From Phytoseiulus persimilis (Eukaryota > Arthropoda > Arachnida > Mesostigmata > Phytoseiidae), in the NCBI GenBank assembly GCA_037576195.1, contig CM075104.1, forward strand, positions 5,958,775 to 6,022,774: a stretch of DNA of 64,000 nucleotides, written 5' to 3'. The translations under genes and the position numbers were made by a program. This document shows positions 1 to 13,405 of this stretch, piece by piece (position 1 is the stretch's first letter; the number at the start of each line of letters is the position of its first letter). Below the pieces are notes generated by a model, which saw only the letters and a list, made by a program, of their open reading frames with translations, did not search any database and had not been told where the DNA came from.

Positions 1-3000
1 CCGTCACAATTTCCCAGATGAGGATTGTTACCGGTGGAGCGCGCAACCTCGCCGTGAGCAAGCCGATTTTCAGGTCCTGAGAATTCACGAGTTCACCAGC
101 GAGCCTCGTAGTCTGCGTTTCTCGCTGCGGGAACTTCTCAAATTTCCATCACAACAAATGGCGCTCGCGATGATACGATTGAGCAGAGCGAATCCCACGG
201 AGAAAATTGGGGAATTCGACTTCTGATCCCATTATACGGTGTACCATTAAGCGGAGTACACAGTATCTCGGGAACCGCCCACTGAATCTGAGCTCAGACA
301 TTGAATCTGATGACGGATTTCGAAGCTCTGGCTCAACGATTCGTAGCAGTATCGATTGGGAATCGAATTCTGCGAACAAATTCTGACCCAGAAGGGTTCG
401 AGATATGGGCGGAAGGGTCTTGTGAAAAATCGGTGAGAAAAATGAGCGTTTAGCGTCGACCCTGATTTTGTTCCAATGTTAGCCATTTTCACAGATTCAC
501 AGAAACTGTTCGCACGCCTGATCCGAGCCATCAAGAGAACGTAGGCGGAACCTGGACTTTTCGTCTGTGAACTCCAGTGGGTGGAACCCGAATGGCGCCG
601 AGAGATCACACTCGGGAGAGCAGTTTGAGGGTGCCATCAAGAAAATCATCGGTAAACACAACCCTCGCCTAAGCGCGAAGGGGTTCTGCGAGAGTGCGAG
701 GTTCGCTTTGCTGCCTTCGCTATCTGATTGCGGTCAGAGTCTCAAAAACATGCGAACGATGCATTTTTGAGTTCTGCTGACGATTCCATGCGTTGTCGGC
801 GGTGAAGTCTCACAACATGCGCTTCAACCGCGATAAGGTTCATGAGTCTGACTTTGAGATGCGAGTTATCACTGGTGCAATAGAAACGGAACCTGCACGG
901 CTGTATAAACTGTAAGGTCCCGGCGGTTTTCACTTCCTGGCGGTTATTCATTCAGAACGATAATTTTAAGTGAGCTCACGGGCTCTAGTAATAACGCATC
1001 ATCTAAAGAATCCGTCCCGCGATATGAGAGCTCGTAAGTTTGATTGGGAGACGAATCGCATTCATGGACGTCGAACTGTCGAACACCTAAGCCACCGAAC
1101 CGACTGGAAACGGAACCCAGACGGAGGAAGGAGGGGCCGATGCGGAATGAGGACGAGAATGGGGAGCGGGTGAACCTATTTCGAGCTAGCGTCGCTTTTG
1201 TGAGGAACGAGTACGTCGGACCGACCGTCCGCCCGCTCGCCCGCATGTGTCCGTCTTCCTGCCGAGAGCATTCCATTCGGAGAGAAGCATTAGAACGAGG
1301 CAAAATGAGAACGAAATCGAGCTTCGCTCCGTTATTTGGTTAAACTCCAATCGGCTCGAGTGGCTGAGTCAATGGTTCCGAGATTTTCTCAAATGTCAAT
1401 TCGGCCAACAGGGGTGGAAGTGAGTGAGAGAGATAAGGAGGATGGCAGAGACTGAACTGCTCCCGATAATGAAAGCGGACTCTTCGGGAATTCGAGATCG
1501 TTGGCGTTTGTTTTCAGATTGAGTCTTGGAGTTGGATCGGATGAGAAGCCGAGGAGAGTGGTCAAAGAGGAGTTCGAGCGGGAAACGTTCCATTCTCATG
1601 ATCCGGTTCCGAGGAACAGCGCTGGGTAACTTGAACTGGGGAATCACTCCAATTCTTCTTCAGCAGCGTTTCGGGACTTCAACTGCAAAGTCTTTGGCAA
1701 CTAGGCCTCTCGTTGAGGAATGGAACCAATCAGACCGATTCGAGCAAGCAACGAAGAGTCGCAAGATTGCCAAAGATCGCCGCGCATTTTCAACACCCTC
1801 GCTCCCAATCCCTTCCTTCTGCGCATTGTGGTCTGGAGCCGCGTATCAAAACACATGTCTGGCCTAAGCAGCGGCAGTTCTGCCTACGTGCCGTCGTTGA
1901 CGACACTACGGTACCTTCCCCGCACATCTCTTTTCCATGGTTGCATTTTTCGCCGCCCCCGACGATCATTCTCTTTTATATGGGGAGGGGAATTTCACGA
2001 GGAAGTTGCTAGGATTTTCCGCTGGCTCGCTCAATGAATCGTCGGATCGTCTGGCGATAACTGAGCGTTTGACCATTCCTGAGAATCACAGACCGAGTAC
2101 ACACTGGAACCCATAGTTGATTTGGAATTCAAGATGTGGGCCCCTTCAAACAGCTTGACTTCCACAGATCTCCCTTTTACTGATGACTTCGAAGTCAGCG
2201 TATCATCCCGCTAGCTTCCAAGAGGAGTCAGCCACAGCTCGGGCACAAAAACCAGATCGAAATAATCCCCACATCAAGCTGGTCAGAATCACAACCGACA
2301 TTTCTAAAGGCGGTGCCACGCCTTCCTCGCCACTGTGGTCGAGTCTTCCCTCCTCGACTGGAAACGAAACGATTCCTTCAATCCGAGGCCAGATGAGAGC
2401 ATGCAAGGTTTGACCAATTCCTCAAGTTCTCTTCGACTTTAATGCAAGAAGATGGCTTGCCGGCTCAAATATCTCGATAGATTTTTCCTCCGGGGGAATC
2501 GTGATGGAATTTCAGGTAACCGAGTCCTCCATCAGAAACCTCGCCTTGATGCTTGGAGCCCGGAAGGGCCGGAGGTCAGCAGCTCCCCTCCTCGGTCTGT
2601 GATACGGGCTCCAAGTTTCTGGTTTCGACTCCAAAGCGACCAATGGGACACTTCTGTCTTCTCAGTTTGGCGGCCTGAACACGTGAGCTGCTGATAGTTC
2701 GAAACTCATAATGGCCATACCTTCTCGGGACAGACGTGAGGAGCTGTGAACGCCTTTGAAAACGATTGTGATCTGACCGAAGGCAATGGGAGACGTGGCC
2801 AATTTCACGCAGGATAGGAAGCTTCTGGAAATGCTTCTGGGAACTCCCCGACAGTGATTTCTGGGGATGTTCTGACGTACACCCGCAAGCAGCAGCAATC
2901 GCCAGGATCAGGAACGGAGTCTTATCGCGGCAATCGCGAAATTCGCGGGACCCAGTGATCCTCGATTTTCGTGATTTCAATGATTCTCGCTCTTCGTCGG

Positions 3001-3674
3001 ATTTCTTCATTATTCCTTCAGAGAATATGGCACGTACTCGAGCTATTTGCACAGGGCTAGAGCCATCGCGGCCTGGCAGCAACGGATTCCTGGACCTCCG
3101 CCGATCTTCGGCTCGTGGGTGTTCGATTCTCGACTCGAGATAGTTGCTCGAACGTCCGATAAAGGAAGAAATTCTCGGGCGAACGTCGGTTTCCCTTCAA
3201 GAACTGCCTCTTTGTCGAGTTCGGTTGAGTTTCCTGGCTTTTGGGATTGTTGCACTCCATTACTGAGGTATAATGAATTGAGGCCGCCATTTCCGGCTTG
3301 TCTCATTGAATACTAGATTCTCCCCGGATCCGCGTTCTTCTTTTCGTAATCGAACGCGAACTCGGGCGATATTCGCCGCAAAAAAATGCTCTACCATAAT
3401 TCGTTTCCGTGATACTCACTCATCGGTCGATCAACTTTTAGATGTGTTCGAAACTTTGGAGGAGGCAAGCATCGGTATTCACGAACAGCATACTCAAACT
3501 CTTATCGACAGGAAACGTGGATACCCTGGTAATGATCACGCTGAAGATCATAAGATGCAGAGAGGAGCGATTATGATATGCTCCTCATAGTGCACTGTCC
3601 TGTTATTTCGAATAACTTGAACGATTCGGTCGCAGCTGAGGCGATTCGGTTGGCCGGAAATCTTCAGAGGCGAA

Positions 3675-3694
3675 GGGGGGGGGGGGGGGGGGGG
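3675..3694 (+). repeat. Poly-G run, 20 bases
   Basis: Twenty consecutive G residues on the plus strand. Runs this long can form G-quadruplexes and are prone to sequencing and polymerase slippage, so the exact length is uncertain. Confidence 0.9.
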
Positions 3695-6600
3695 CTGAAT
3701 CTCATCCAGCCCCCTCTTTGTACGTTGCTGAGTAGGACGTACGACTTGTGCGCCGTCAAAGGGCGCGGCATTCCGAGGAAGTCCATGGGGTTTTATGGTG
3801 CTTTGGTTAGGAGATTATGTTCGCCTTCCTTGGGAAAAAGCTCGCTGTTTGTTCAGTCAGCTGAGCAACATCTGCACAGGTGGGCGTTCAATGAACCAGC
3901 CTTAATGACTCCTGCTCTTGAGAGGAGGCTTTGACTCGCTCGAGAAAGGGCGCGTCCTCGCGATGAAATATCGATGCTTCATTAGAGACGAACATATTCG
4001 TTGCCCTCTGCTCACCCGACTTCCCGATGATGTCCACTCATCGATCCGATTGAGATTGACACCTCGTTGGATCCTTGGATGGGGGACAGGCTACGAGGAG
4101 CCTCCAGGTCGAGTATACTCCGAGAACAATGTTCTTGAGATGCGAGGAGAGAGTTTGAGAACGGAATGGAAAACATGAGCTCTGTATTCCACTTTCGTCG
4201 AAAACATACCAGACATGATAGTCGGAACCCACCACATGTTAATCGACGGAAACCGCTCGCAGTTATTCCATTGCAAAGATGTTGAAACGACTGATCGAAT
4301 ATCGAGCTGAGCTCGGTGACGACAAGCTGCAGCAGTTCATCGGCGGGCAGGAGCTCAGAGGAGGAGATGTATGGGGTATTGTACAATCTGGCGTTTTTCC
4401 TCCAGGATTCGCGCACTGATCCCATTGCTCACATCCGACGACCTAGGAGAGCACGAGAAGTCTGTGATGATCGGAGCGAACTTTTTCGACGACGAGTTGG
4501 ACGCCACTTTTTGGCCCCTTAGCATGCCCCAAAGGAAGCAACAACGGTCCAACACCTTTGAGCATTAGCAAGCCATCCTCAGAAGGATTGAATGGGAGGC
4601 AGGCATAAATGGTAGATCGCTGTGAAGATAGCGACGCGGATATTGTTGCCTTCCGGCGGTATTTGCTCCGCGCAGGAGTTTTGGGGCGCCCACGGTGAAC
4701 GCTCCCGTTATCGTCGCCGTCGACTCTGTGAGTCGTGGGGAATCGGGTGCGTTCCATTTCTGCATGATTGGAAGACTCCTCGAGAGGACTGCGGCAGACA
4801 CTAAACGTTGCTGTTCAGCACATTATGTGATCACTTTCATCACTGTTGCAGTGCGAGATGGAGGAAGAAGCGAGAAGTTTGAGAAAGGAAGTCTTTCGTG
4901 AGAATTTCGTGAGGAAGGCCAACTCCTGGTGCTCGAACTTGAGAGTTCCTCAGTTCGTTCGCTAGGCGCTGGGATCCAAATCAATGCTTCAATCTGAACG
5001 TTTCCTATGGATGTGACACTCCAGCCGACATGAATCACCTCGTTTCGGCTGAGCAACCGTTCTGTATTTCGAAGCAGAGTCTTGGATCTCGAGGAGAATT
5101 GCGGATTCAATAATCGTGTCACACCTCCGCAACGATGGGACATTTGGGCCGTGTTCACACTGTTTTGGAGAAAATATTGTAACTCCCTTGAGCGTCCCAT
5201 TTCCTCGTCGCTTGTTCTGCCAGCAAAGTTTCATCGTCTCAGAAGGACTCAGGAGTGTCTCAAACGTGAATGCGTCCGTTGCAGCTTTCTTGCATCTCTT
5301 TTGGTTCTGGTGGTGGTCGTTCTTTTTTTCCCTCGCACGGACGGGACGCAGCCCGGACGACAAACGCCGCTCGAAGAGCTGGCCCCTGCAAGGTGATCGT
5401 TGAATAGAGCTTTTCCAACGGTACGATATCTCCTCGGTTGAATATCCTTTTGAGGTTGTCACTCTGGAATGCAGGCAAACTCTCTTGGAATAGACGTCGA
5501 GCTTATTCTGGTCCTGACTCGCAACAGGCGTCGGGATAAGAATCTCCATACGATTTCCATGAGAGGGCGCGGCCAGCAGAGAAGGCCAGACTCCGTTTGT
5601 GAGCGACAGGGACCGGTATTAGGTACAAGCCCAGGAATGTCCCGCAGACCGGGATTATGCTAAAGCCACGAGCTGCGAGGACCTCAGCTCCCAATCGGTG
5701 TCCCTCGAGGATCTCATGCGTGACCTGTGGGATTGGGTTCGGGTTGAAGTATCGGACAGTCTCATTAGAGGAAGGCCCTCCGATGTCGACGATTAGCGGT
5801 TACCTTCAAGCAGCATTGGTCGCCTGGGTGAGCACTCATGCAACCACGGTTTCTATTCTCCAAATCAGCCGAGTTCTGTTTCGAGAAGGGAACCGAAGCG
5901 CTTTTAGCAAGTCACGTAGCTTCATTGATCGGATCGAGTCGCTGGTGGAGTTTCCTCTCAAACGCTCTATTCAGCCGACGATTTCCATCCATTTAAGCTG
6001 TGAATGATTTTCCCTCTCTCAATATTTGCACGAACGGCCATCTCTATCAGAACGACGAGCGAATTCCGGTCGCGCAAAAACGCGGTAATGGATTGAATTC
6101 CGGGGCCGGAGCACTAATGGTTCCCGGGGGCCCGAACGCTGAATGGCCAAGAACATGCAAAGCTGCAACAAAAAAATCTTCTACACGCGATTCCGAATGA
6201 CGCGACTGCGCGGATCTCGCATAGCCCGCTCATCGACGCGGTACTTTTTGTGCCTGAGATTGACTCTGCTGCTCGATACGATAAATCCGATACCTTTCGA
6301 ATCCGATTCCCCGCAGAATCAGACTCCTCGGAAAAGCTCGAACACCGTCCGCGCGGAGAGATTTCTGCGGAACCGAAAGCTGGAAGTCCCTCGTTTTCGT
6401 TCACGCGGCGGCCGCGCGCTTTCGATCCGACGAGGTGGGTTCTGGAATGGCCAGACTTCGCTCCAGAGTGCCATTTCCTGGGTTGTTCGGCCTTAATTCC
6501 GAGTCGATAATTTCGGAGGGGCCCCAACGCTAATAGAGGCAGCCGTGGCCTTGATTCGATAAGACGGGAGCTAATTTGTCCACGGCAGGCCCGACGAGAT

Positions 6601-7740
6601 GAGAAACACATAAAAATGAATTCCAGCCTTGAGAACTTGTCCCCTCCGACGTTGAACGTTTTTGGGAGTTCGATTCGCGTTCCTTCCCTCCCGCTGCCTT
6701 CTCTGATCAGAAGCTTCCCCTGAGAACTTTCTCATGGCGCTTGGGGGACCGTCGCTCGCTCGGCCCGGTGTTCGGCGCCGTCGAAGACGCTGACTGAGCG
6801 CAGCCCCTGGCTTTTACAAGCAAACGAGCGCGCGGACAGAATCCGTCTGGCTTCGACACGGAGTGACTGGCTGTCAGTTGCAGCACCCACCAGCCAATTA
6901 AGTTCCTTCCCTCTAACCCGATCTTGTTTACACCTGGCGTCGTCTCTTCAGCCGAAAGAAAAGATACGGGAGAAGAGACACAGACAAAGTACGGAATTGT
7001 CAGGAAGCTCCGCCGAGTGAGCAGGGCAGCCAGGACGTCATTTTCGAACACGGGGAGGAAGTCCACCAAGCAAGCCGAGAGTTTCAACCCAACGCCCCAT
7101 CCCATGTTCTCGACAGGGATCGAACGAATTCCGCGATACAGCGTTGTGGTTGTCAAGCTGGGTCGATAATTTCCGACTAAAACGGTCCGCCCGATTACGG
7201 AAACGAATCTCCGATCCGGAACTCCTCCGCATACAGCTTTCTGACGCGGATCGATGTTCGGTGAACTGATCTACCTGAAGGCAACGAGCTGGCGTCGTAT
7301 AACCTCCGCATCCTCGTAGTCGGAAACGACGCAGCAAAATATTCCACCGCTGAATCAATAAACGATTCTCGATTCCCGGATGAGTTGGATACATTGCGGT
7401 TAAATCCGAGGCATGCGGCGGCGGTTGGCATGCAGACTTCCGATTCTTCCCAGAAGACGGCATATCGGACCGCTGCCCTGAGCAAACCTGGCGTACGCAT
7501 ACCTCCCTCGCACGCGTCCGTAGCTCATATCGCCGACGCAGGCGAGCGGGGAACCTGCTAGATTCGGCCAGCGCCTGCGTCCGACGGTAGTATGGATCGA
7601 TCTTCCCCTCTGTCCACTCGAGCCACCTACCAAAGACAAGCTGCAGCTTCACTTTTCACTCAAGTCAGCCAACGACACCGAAAATTCAAAAACACGAACA
7701 GCTGCTCAGCGCAGAGTTGTTGTTAACTCAATTTAGGAGC

Positions 7741-7806
7741 CTTGTTGTGGTTGTCGTCGTCGGCAATGATGTTGGCGATGTCATCGTTGTTGTTATTGTT
7801 GTTCTA
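7741..7806 (+). repeat. Imperfect TTG/TCG trinucleotide tract
   Basis: Interrupted TTG, TCG and GTT triplets run through this segment. A complementary CAG/CAA-type tract lies about 1.1 kb away at 8850-8900. Both look like ordinary degenerate microsatellites; no gene is attached to either. Confidence 0.6.
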
Positions 7807-8849
7807 TTCGACATCGGACGGAGCTCAACTGCAGAACCCTCTTCCTGCCCGGGATGACGCTCAGAAGCCGCGGGCAAATCAGGCCCCAGCGACTTTCGCA
7901 TGATTTACTTTTGAGAAAAGGAGCATTCCTCCCGCTCGCTCTGTTGGTCGATCAAGCGAACAAGCCGACAAGCACGCTGCAGCCTCGCCGCAGAGCCCGG
8001 AGCCAACAAACGCCGCCTTGTCGCGGTCTCCCAGAGCACGCCGAGATCGTCACAATAAACGATAATAGAAGGTTTTCTCCTCCTTCTGCCAACTCCCATT
8101 ACGCTGGGCCTCCTTGGTCTCGCTGTTTCACTCGACTCGGTCGCTTCCATCAGACCAACCACCGCTCCACCGAGGGAGTTCATTTTTTCGCTCGCGAAAA
8201 CAGTGAAAGACTTGAAGTCGCTGGTGGCGTGGGATGTCCCCGCTCTGGAAATTCGCCAACCGTTCGGCCGTCGAACGAAATCTCCGGTGCCGTCAACATC
8301 GCGTCCCAAAGGCTGACCAACCTGCTGACGCCCATTGATATCGAATGACCACTTCGGAGCGCTGCTCGGTTCCGGTGATCGCGGGGCTTCTCTGGAAGAA
8401 CCAGCAAGAAGAGCCCGCAGAGTTATCGCTTGGTGCTTGAACGGAGCAAACAAGAATTCCGGGGGAAGTTGCGCGTAAACGGGGGAATGGGTTTGGCGAA
8501 CGGAGGTGGGAGTCTGACTGGATCGCACAGAAGTTGCCGGATTCCAGTAAATCTCGAACGAGTCAACGTCGGGAACGCGCATCCGATATGATCGATGACG
8601 ATGGAGCGAGGGATACAACGGTCCAGGACTTCGGTCGTCGTAGACGGCAGAGCCCAAAAAGCATTCAGGTAGCTCCGCGGTCGCACGACCTGTCATTTGG
8701 TGACGTTCATAGAGTCGACCGACAGAGCGCCCTGGCTAATGAACGGCTTTAGTTGGCTCACCCGTTCGCTCGCTCGCTGCTTGGCTGATTTGTCCTTAGG
8801 GACATAATACGTTATTGTCTCCTATGAAACGGTCAATGTATCACCGAGG

Positions 8850-8900
8850 CTAACAACACAGCAGCAGCAGCACACTACGCCAACCACGACAACAACAGTA
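8850..8900 (+). repeat. Imperfect CAG/CAA trinucleotide tract
   Basis: ACA, GCA and CAA triplets, with a pure block of four CAG units near the centre. It is roughly the reverse-complement type of the tract at 7741-7806. Confidence 0.6.
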
Positions 8901-11092
8901 ACGCCTGAGAAGGAAACAACATTCACTGCAATATCCGCTCGGTTGAATGCCTGTCCGCCGTCCAGATACCCGCCGAGTTGCCACCCGACGTTGAGGACAA
9001 TGCGCACATAAGACACCTCGAATGAGCCCTGGGGGCGGTGGACGCTGGTCCGTCATGATGGCCAACGGCCCGCTCTAGCATTCCCCGTTTATTTCGACTC
9101 TGAAAGTTTTTCGATGGCGCCCAAGAGCCCGCGCGGGAGAGACTCGTGCAGTTGTTGCGTATCACAAGGACTCGTCGCCAGTAAGCCGCTGTCTAGTGCG
9201 TGTCCACGGAGGCAGATACCCCCCGCCTTCCATAAGCTCCCCAGCTGAATATATTAGTCCACAAGGACTACAACATCACTCCACCTCAAGCTCTGTGTCC
9301 ATAGATAGGCTGTTTGCTCGACACGTTCTACGCGGATCCCGGGAATCGTGTTCTCCGACGCCCGGACGTGCGACGCTCTCCCCCGCCCCCTCGAAGCACG
9401 GCGAGTGAACAAACTCAATGGCAGCAAACATTGATGCTGTTATCGCCCGTTTCTCTCGTGTAGACGGAGTTGACGCTGTGCTCGCCGCAACCTTTCCGTA
9501 GACGAGACATGGTCCGTCTATAAGCATGCTCTGAAGCGTCATACAGAACTTCGGAAGTTTGCTCGCGAGCTCAAGCACTCTCAAACCTCCCGTCTAGATA
9601 GAGACGTTCTTCCTGACACACCCGTGGACTAGCCGTTCTGATGCATTCGTATCAGGTCATCCATGTGCGGTAAGTCCAGCCGTGAGCGTCATGCGTGAAT
9701 GCTGGAAACTGCTGGTGGCATGGGAGCCAGTTTGTCCGAGCCATTGATTTTGTCCCGTCGACTCGTCGTCACGAACGTTGAGGTCATGATAGCGTTGCTG
9801 CAGGGAGTAAAAGCCCATAAAAATGTTCCGGTTCCCAAGAGGCAGATAAAGCCGCCTCTGTAAAGTCCGCATTCTTAACCAGTGCAGGCGGCTTGTGCGC
9901 ATTTGGGCCCCGCTTGGGTGTTTCCCAGTCCCCTAAACCTGTTCTCGATTCTATGCGCGTCGTCTTCCCGTCTGCTTCCCTACCCACACTAAAGACCTGT
10001 TCTGGCACGGAAGAGAATGTGAAGTATGAAGAGATTCCCGACCGGCGACCAGATTAGACCTTTTGTCCGTTCGAAGTCGTTCAGCGACCTACGAATGCGT
10101 GTCGAGAGCATAACAGGCCATGTGGTTGGATTCGTCGATGTGCCCCCACAGGAACTGCACACAATCCGAACGCTAGGAAGACTCTTGCGGAAAGGCTGAA
10201 CAATGAATCGGAACGTCTATTCTAGGCGGATGTCACACGGACTACGTTTCATCCTAACTCATTTCTCATGCATGTTCGGATTTTCAGAACTCTGGATTCG
10301 GATTCTTGCTCATTTTGCGAGGCCGGTCTCCTCCGAGCCCGAGAGCCAGGAGCCCGATCATCACAAGCTTGGATGAGTTTGGAAACTGTGCCTGTGACGC
10401 GTTCACGAAATGCCACAAAAGATGAACAGTGCCCTTTGGAGCGAACATGAATAAACGGTAGCCATCAGCCATCGCGCTCAGTGCGCGGAGTGAACAGAGA
10501 CGGCTTGATTTCGCAAGAAAAATCAATCAATGTCCCTATTAAAAAGGGTCGAACCTGTACGAGAGTTGAGAACGATATTCCACGCCAAAGTACTTGATTC
10601 GTTTTTGCGATCCGAACTCAGTCACTGAACGGATCACCTGAGAGGATTTTTGAAAGCGTCCCCGATCGGACCTTTGCGAAACAACCTTCTACGACGCTGG
10701 CGGAGCAGAGAGGATGGCCTGTGGATGCAAAACAGTTCTTAGCTGGAGATAAAATTCCCACGCGCATATGGAAGGTCAAAACGATGGGATCCACCAGTAC
10801 TCGTCCATCGTTGGAGTCCGTCATGCTGAGCACAGGGCAAATGCCCATGCTGATTACAACCTGTCCTCCGAGGATTCTCTTTTGATTTTGATCATGCAAT
10901 GTGTGGCACACTGGTTTCCGTGATTGCGGATGCCGGGTCAATCAAAGATGAGAAAGCCGATGAAGTTTTGTTTGCGCCGAAAGTTTCGCATTTTCTTTTG
11001 ATTTCGGACAGAAAATTCTGAATATGACTATAAATTCCATCCGTGAGAGATCGCCTCGTTGCGGGATCGAGGCGAGAATCAACGATTCCCAG

Positions 11093-11628
11093 TCAGGCCC
11101 AACGCTCGCCCCACCCAATAATCAATACTCCAGGGTTGATTATGATCATGTAAAACTCTGGTGCGACTCGAAGAGCTGCTCGAGAGTCCTCCCTCGCACT
11201 CAGCAGGGATGATGATTCCATACGAAAGCTCTCGAGTTTTTCGGTTGCTTCCAGTGCGGTGAAGAGATCGGCATATCGAGCTAAGGAAGTCAATGAATAA
11301 TTTTCCAACAGTTCTCAGGAGCTTGATACTGCAGGAGGACACTGCGTGATGAAAAATTTACGGTGTCGGATTGACTCGAAATGTCGAGCATCGATTCCTC
11401 TAAACTCGAACTTGTTAATTGGATACGTTCGAACTGAGCCGAATCGCGGGCGAGATACCAGGATAGGGAGTTATGATCTGGTTTCATTTTTGCAATGATA
11501 TTCCATAAATGACTCCCGTTTAGCACGCCAGGAGCGAGATTAAGAGATGTAAGAGCGACAATTATTCGATGTTTTTTTTCGGGAGGAACTCTAATCCCCT
11601 GGAGAACTATTTTCCATTCGAACGGCAA
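11093..11628 (-). CDS. Possible unrecognised coding segment
   Basis: A 112-codon minus-strand frame begins with ATG at 11628 and ends at 11290. It starts MPFEWKIVLQGIRVPPEKK and has a balanced, protein-like composition with few Arg/Ser runs. A second minus frame (about 11093-11308) continues in a protein-like way, with ARYADLFTALEATEKLESF near its start. I recognise no domain in either and could not prove a splice joining them. This may be an unnamed gene or chance. Confidence 0.2.
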
Positions 11629-11639
11629 AGAGTCACCGG

Positions 11640-13050
11640 TCGGAAATTCCTACCCAAGCGTGAAGAACATCAAGACAACAATTGAATTCCACAGATGCTC
11701 TTTCAGAGTTCCGAGGTGCGTTTTTCTGTCCCCAACTCTATGATCCTTCCCTGTTCGCCTCCTTTTGGTATCTCCCTCACCTCCATACGGGGAGTTCGAC
11801 GTTCCTTCTGCTGTTCATTCGCTGTTCTGTTGGTCGAGCTTGAGCCGCCCGCGAGCTTTTATTAAATCGACGTCAAGGAATGTGAAGAATTTTTCAATTG
11901 TTTCCTTGCCTCCGGCTTCCTCCTTCCCTGTACTCCGAGCTGCTGGAGATCGACTCACGTGGCGTTCATTCCTCTTCGAGTGGAGCTGATGGTGTCTCAG
12001 AAGGCAACAGAATAGTAATAATATGGGATGATTCGTTCGAATCGACTACCTCCCTCAAGTTTGCTAGATTTTCCGAGGATTTTTCGCGGGTACTCTTATG
12101 GTGCCCAAGCGAGCGCTCATTGCAGCGGCCAGTGCAAAGGGGATGGCCGTTGACCCGGCAGTCCACGATGACATGATGCCTCGTGGTAGTATCTACGAGA
12201 CGCGGTCCAAGGGAATTCGTGTTACTCATTCGTGTGAGCTTGAATCGAGATGTCCGGAGAGAAGAATTGAGAACTACTGGTTCGGGGTCTGATGCCCAAG
12301 GTTGGTAGCGGGTCGAAGTGAGAGTTCTCGCGATATTGCCCTCATGGATTCATCTGATACATTGAACCGCCGCGTCGGACATGCGTGTTTGTGTATAAAG
12401 AGGCCGTCATGATCACCTGCCGGACGTGGTTCATGGTCCTTCCATCTCTCATCCTCTCGCTTCAACTTGTCGAATGCTATCTCTCCTCTGCGCTGCCGCC
12501 CGACGCGGTCAGATACTCGTAATGGCCCTGACGGAGCTTCTCTCCGGCGCTGGTTCGGTTGGCGAAATGTGGAAACGAGCTGAAAAAGCATGCTATCCGC
12601 GGAGTTGAAACTCTCTCCATTGTTTTCTCCACCGAATTCTACTATGTACTGAGCTCGAAAACGAGGAGTCAGTATTCTCTGGAAATCGAACATCCTAGGT
12701 TCCAGGAACATCCTGCTTCGAACCATCCACCTGCCATGAAGCATCGGTCGCCGATTCCTTACCCACCGCTGAAGACCGATCAGCTTGATGACGTCTGTGG
12801 AGTGAGGTTGCGCTGTGTGATTAGTGGTTACCTTGACTCTGATCTTGACGTGATTTCCTCTTCGCCAGTTTCAATGCGATTTCCTCACTCGGCTTCCACA
12901 GGTTTGTCCGTCAGCAAGTGTTGTAGAGCCTCTCGCCTGTTAGTTGGTTGTCACATCTTCATCTTCGTCATTAACAACAGTCCAGTTTCGCCTCCCTCCC
13001 ATCATCAGCTCATCACCGTTTCCAGCTTCTCGGGATGGTAGTGATCTTAG
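11640..13050. other. No recognisable gene
   Basis: Open frames exist on both strands, the longest 156 codons on the minus strand at 12274-12744. None shows a known domain, signal peptide or consistent splicing. Confidence 0.4.
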
Positions 13051-13056
13051 ATGCAG

Positions 13057-13405
13057 GTGATTCCGCCCATTGAATTCGGGATCGGCGAAAAACGACAGGC
13101 GGTCCAACGGATAATCCAGTGTGGAGGAACTTCGCTCGGAACGGTTAAACTGAGTCATACGTCGCATATGAATGCGACGTCCGCGATGTCATAGTTTCTG
13201 GAGCTCGGAGAAGAAGCCCTGGCGAGTTCGGAAATTATCAAAGAGGGTTTCCCACGTTCAGGAAGGTATGTGCCCTCCCAGTCCCTTCTGACCAAGATGC
13301 TCCTAGGCTGATGGAATCCTTCTCATTCCTCGTCCGATCTACGGCCAATTCTAATGCAGGCTATTTTATGGGCAGGGCAAGGATCGTTGCACGCGAGCTC
13401 TGTAG
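13057..13405 (+). CDS. Possible 3' exons of an unrecognised gene
   Basis: Three plus-strand segments can be joined: 13057-13143, 13195-13265 and 13360-13405. Acceptors are ATGCAG, GTCATAG and AATGCAG; the donors are GTTAAA (weak) and GTATGT. Splice phases agree (0, then 2) and the frame ends at TAG. The predicted tail begins VIPPIEFGIGEKRQAVQRII and continues through FLELGEEALASSEIIKEG to a stop after DRCTRAL. I do not recognise the family. The first intron would be only 51 bp, so the model is fragile. No upstream start exon was found. Confidence 0.25.

Larger units (their letters stand above)
1..11080. other. No recognisable gene
   Basis: No open frame here matches a family I know. The longest is a 263-codon frame on the minus strand at 7905-8696, rich in Arg, Ser and Pro, with open frames also on the other strand, so it is probably chance. 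A 20-base G run lies at 3675-3694. Purine/pyrimidine-biased trinucleotide tracts lie at about 7741-7806 and 8850-8900. A plus-strand open frame near 1517-2012 follows a TTTTCAG-like acceptor, but it shows no domain. Genes with very short exons could be hidden here. Confidence 0.4.

Noticed and set aside
7905-8696. 263-codon minus-strand open frame, the longest in the window, with dibasic sites recalling a neuropeptide precursor
   Set aside because: No signal peptide, no repeated peptide with an amidation signal, strong Arg/Ser/Pro bias, and a 164-codon frame open on the opposite strand. Best explained by chance at this GC content.
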